From: Croceicoccus sp.
GTDB lineage: Bacteria > Pseudomonadota > Alphaproteobacteria > Sphingomonadales > Sphingomonadaceae
Assembly (NCBI GenBank): GCA_029936705.1
Contig: JAPYSD010000209.1
Coordinates: 1-6,615, forward strand
Direction: 5' to 3'
DNA: 6,615 nt
Position numbers and translations under genes: made by a program. Under the pieces are notes generated by a model. It saw nothing but the letters and a program-made list of their open reading frames with translations, had not been told where the DNA came from and did not search any database. Below are positions 5,413 through 6,615 of the stretch, piece by piece; position 1 is the first letter of the stretch; each line of letters begins with the position of its first letter.

Positions 5413-6615
5413 TCAGTCGAGCATCCAGACCGCGTTACCGCTATTGGCATCCGCCAGAAGGATCCCGCCGCCGGACCGGGCCAATGCCTTGCCGGGAAAG
5501 GCCAGCGATTCGATGCGGACCGTGCCTGTCCCGGTCCCGGGTACGCGGCGGAACATGTCCGCACCCGCGCGCGCTGCCGTTCCGATCGACACGGAACCGT
5601 CTTCGTTCGCGACCAGGTGCTGGTCGCGCAGCAGGATGGGCGACAGGCGGATCGCGCCGCCCTGCTGCGGCCATGCGCGGAATTGCGTCTGCGGCAAGGG
5701 CGCGCTGCCCGCCATCAGCACCTGGTCCCGGTGCGCAAGATAGGTCCCGGACCCATCCGGCGCGGCATAGCGGTCGGGGAGAGGGCCGTTACCGACCGGA
5801 ACACCGAAATCGGGGCTTCCGTCGGCCTTGTAGTAAAGCCGCTGCACGCGCGTATGGCGGTCGGGATTGAAAAGCGGATCGCCCTCGATCTCCTTGTAGT
5901 CGCGCCCGTGATAGACGAGCATGTCGTGGCCGTTTTCATCCACCGTGAAGCTGTTGTGACCGGGCCCGTACACGCCGGTCGCGACATTGGTCTGGAACAC
6001 CGGCTGCGGCGACTTGGTCCAGGATGCCGGGTCCATGATGTTCGCATCGGCATCGGCGGTCAGCAGGCCCAGGCAATAACGGTCGTCCGTCGCGCTGGCG
6101 GAATAGGTCATGAACAGCTTGCCGTTGCGCTCCAGCACCGCTTGCGCCTCGTTCACCTTGAAGCCGCGGATTTCCCAGTCCAGCGTTGGCACCGACAGCC
6201 GCGCGGGCGCCGCCGCGAGGGTCAGGGGCGAGGCCATTGGCGCGATATAGATGTTGGAATTCGTGTCGATCCCCGGCTCGCGCTGCGCCCAGGCGAAATA
6301 GCGCGTGCCCTTGTGATAGAAGATCGTGGAATCGAGGTTGAAGCTGTCCCACGGCCCCTTGAATTCGCCCAGTACGGACCAGTTGCCGCGCATCGGATCG
6401 CTGCTGTCGCAGACGACTGCATAGGTGCGTATGCGGAACACATCCTCGCCCCCGCCGCTGGGACCGGCGGCGAAATAGACCGTCCACCGCCCGTCGACCA
6501 GGTGCAGTTCGGGCGCCCAGAGAAAGCCCGACATCGGACCCGTTTCCTGGTGCCGCCACAGCACGCGCTCTTCGGCGTCCGACAGTCCCTCGATCGTGCG
6601 CGCGCGGCGCAGCAC
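5413..6615 (-). CDS. GH43 family glycosidase, probable alpha-L-arabinofuranosidase, with C-terminal AbfB-like beta-trefoil (5' end outside window)
   Basis: This open frame of 400 codons runs off the right edge, so the N terminus is missing; the signal peptide and first propeller blade, with the catalytic base Asp, must lie beyond 6615. Residue numbers here count from the edge. The five-bladed propeller is clear: GPMSGFLWAPELHLVDGRW (26-44), FNLDSTIFYHKG with the pKa-modulating Asp at D95, VNEAQAVLERNGK with the general acid Glu at E156, GPGHNSF with the conserved His at H220, and HTRVQRLYY (254-262). Residues about 284-400 form a short beta-trefoil in three repeats ending FRAWPQ, FRRVPG and VWMLD, resembling the AbfB/CBM42 arabinose-binding domain. 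GH43 plus CBM42 is known from exo-1,5-alpha-L-arabinofuranosidases of Streptomyces, so removal of arabinofuranosyl units is the likely reaction; xylosidase activity is possible. It lies upstream of the receptor gene in the direction of transcription, separated by 262 nt with two hairpins, so it may be a separate transcript of the same locus. Confidence 0.88.
   Translation of the reverse strand: MLRRARTIEGLSDAEERVLWRHQETGPMSGFLWAPELHLVDGRWTVYFAAGPSGGGEDVFRIRTYAVVCDSSDPMRGNWSVLGEFKGPWDSFNLDSTIFYHKGTRYFAWAQREPGIDTNSNIYIAPMASPLTLAAAPARLSVPTLDWEIRGFKVNEAQAVLERNGKLFMTYSASATDDRYCLGLLTADADANIMDPASWTKSPQPVFQTNVATGVYGPGHNSFTVDENGHDMLVYHGRDYKEIEGDPLFNPDRHTRVQRLYYKADGSPDFGVPVGNGPLPDRYAAPDGSGTYLAHRDQVLMAGSAPLPQTQFRAWPQQGGAIRLSPILLRDQHLVANEDGSVSIGTAARAGADMFRRVPGTGTGTVRIESLAFPGKALARSGGGILLADANSGNAVWMLD

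Noticed and set aside
1..6615. CRISPR arrays, insertion sequences or tandem repeats
   Set aside because: No regularly spaced repeats, transposase-like frames or terminal inverted repeats were seen by eye on either strand.

Overview
The window is GC-rich, densely coded DNA carrying part of a glycan-utilisation locus. The likely source is an alphaproteobacterium, most plausibly a sphingomonad (order Sphingomonadales). This is inferred from three things: a large TonB-dependent receptor of the Xanthomonas/Caulobacter type with a DDVIVVTG TonB box, Ala-rich signal peptides ending in AHA-QD and ASA-QQ, and the tRNA-Gln sequence. The genus cannot be told from the sequence.

Layout, left to right. 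Positions 1-55 hold the 3' part of a tRNA-Gln(UUG) on the + strand, ending in CCA. Its anticodon stem pairs poorly, so it may be an attachment-site remnant rather than a working tRNA. All three protein genes are on the - strand, so transcription runs right to left. Read in that direction they are: (i) 6615-5413, a glycoside hydrolase family 43 (GH43) protein with a C-terminal arabinose-binding-like beta-trefoil, cut at its N terminus by the window edge; (ii) 5150-2277, a complete TonB-dependent outer-membrane receptor; (iii) 2144-93, a complete exported (alpha/alpha)6 glycosidase related to the MGH1/GH63-like group, with a C-terminal F5/8 type C (discoidin) domain. A 262-nt gap between GH43 and the receptor holds two strong hairpins, then an AT-rich promoter-like patch with a 10-bp palindrome. 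A 132-nt gap between the receptor and the last gene holds a very GC-rich hairpin without a U tract.

Inferred working model: the receptor imports an oligosaccharide across the outer membrane using TonB energy. The exported GH43 enzyme, probably an exo-alpha-L-arabinofuranosidase, removes arabinofuranosyl units. The (alpha/alpha)6 enzyme, whose specificity is unknown, cleaves another linkage of the same glycan. An arabinose-containing plant or algal polysaccharide (arabinan, arabinoxylan, arabinogalactan or a rhamnogalacturonan side chain) fits best. No regulator, inner-membrane transporter or sugar-catabolism gene lies inside the window. The least explained part is the (alpha/alpha)6 plus discoidin protein. 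No CRISPR array, insertion sequence or clearly novel defence or regulatory system was found.
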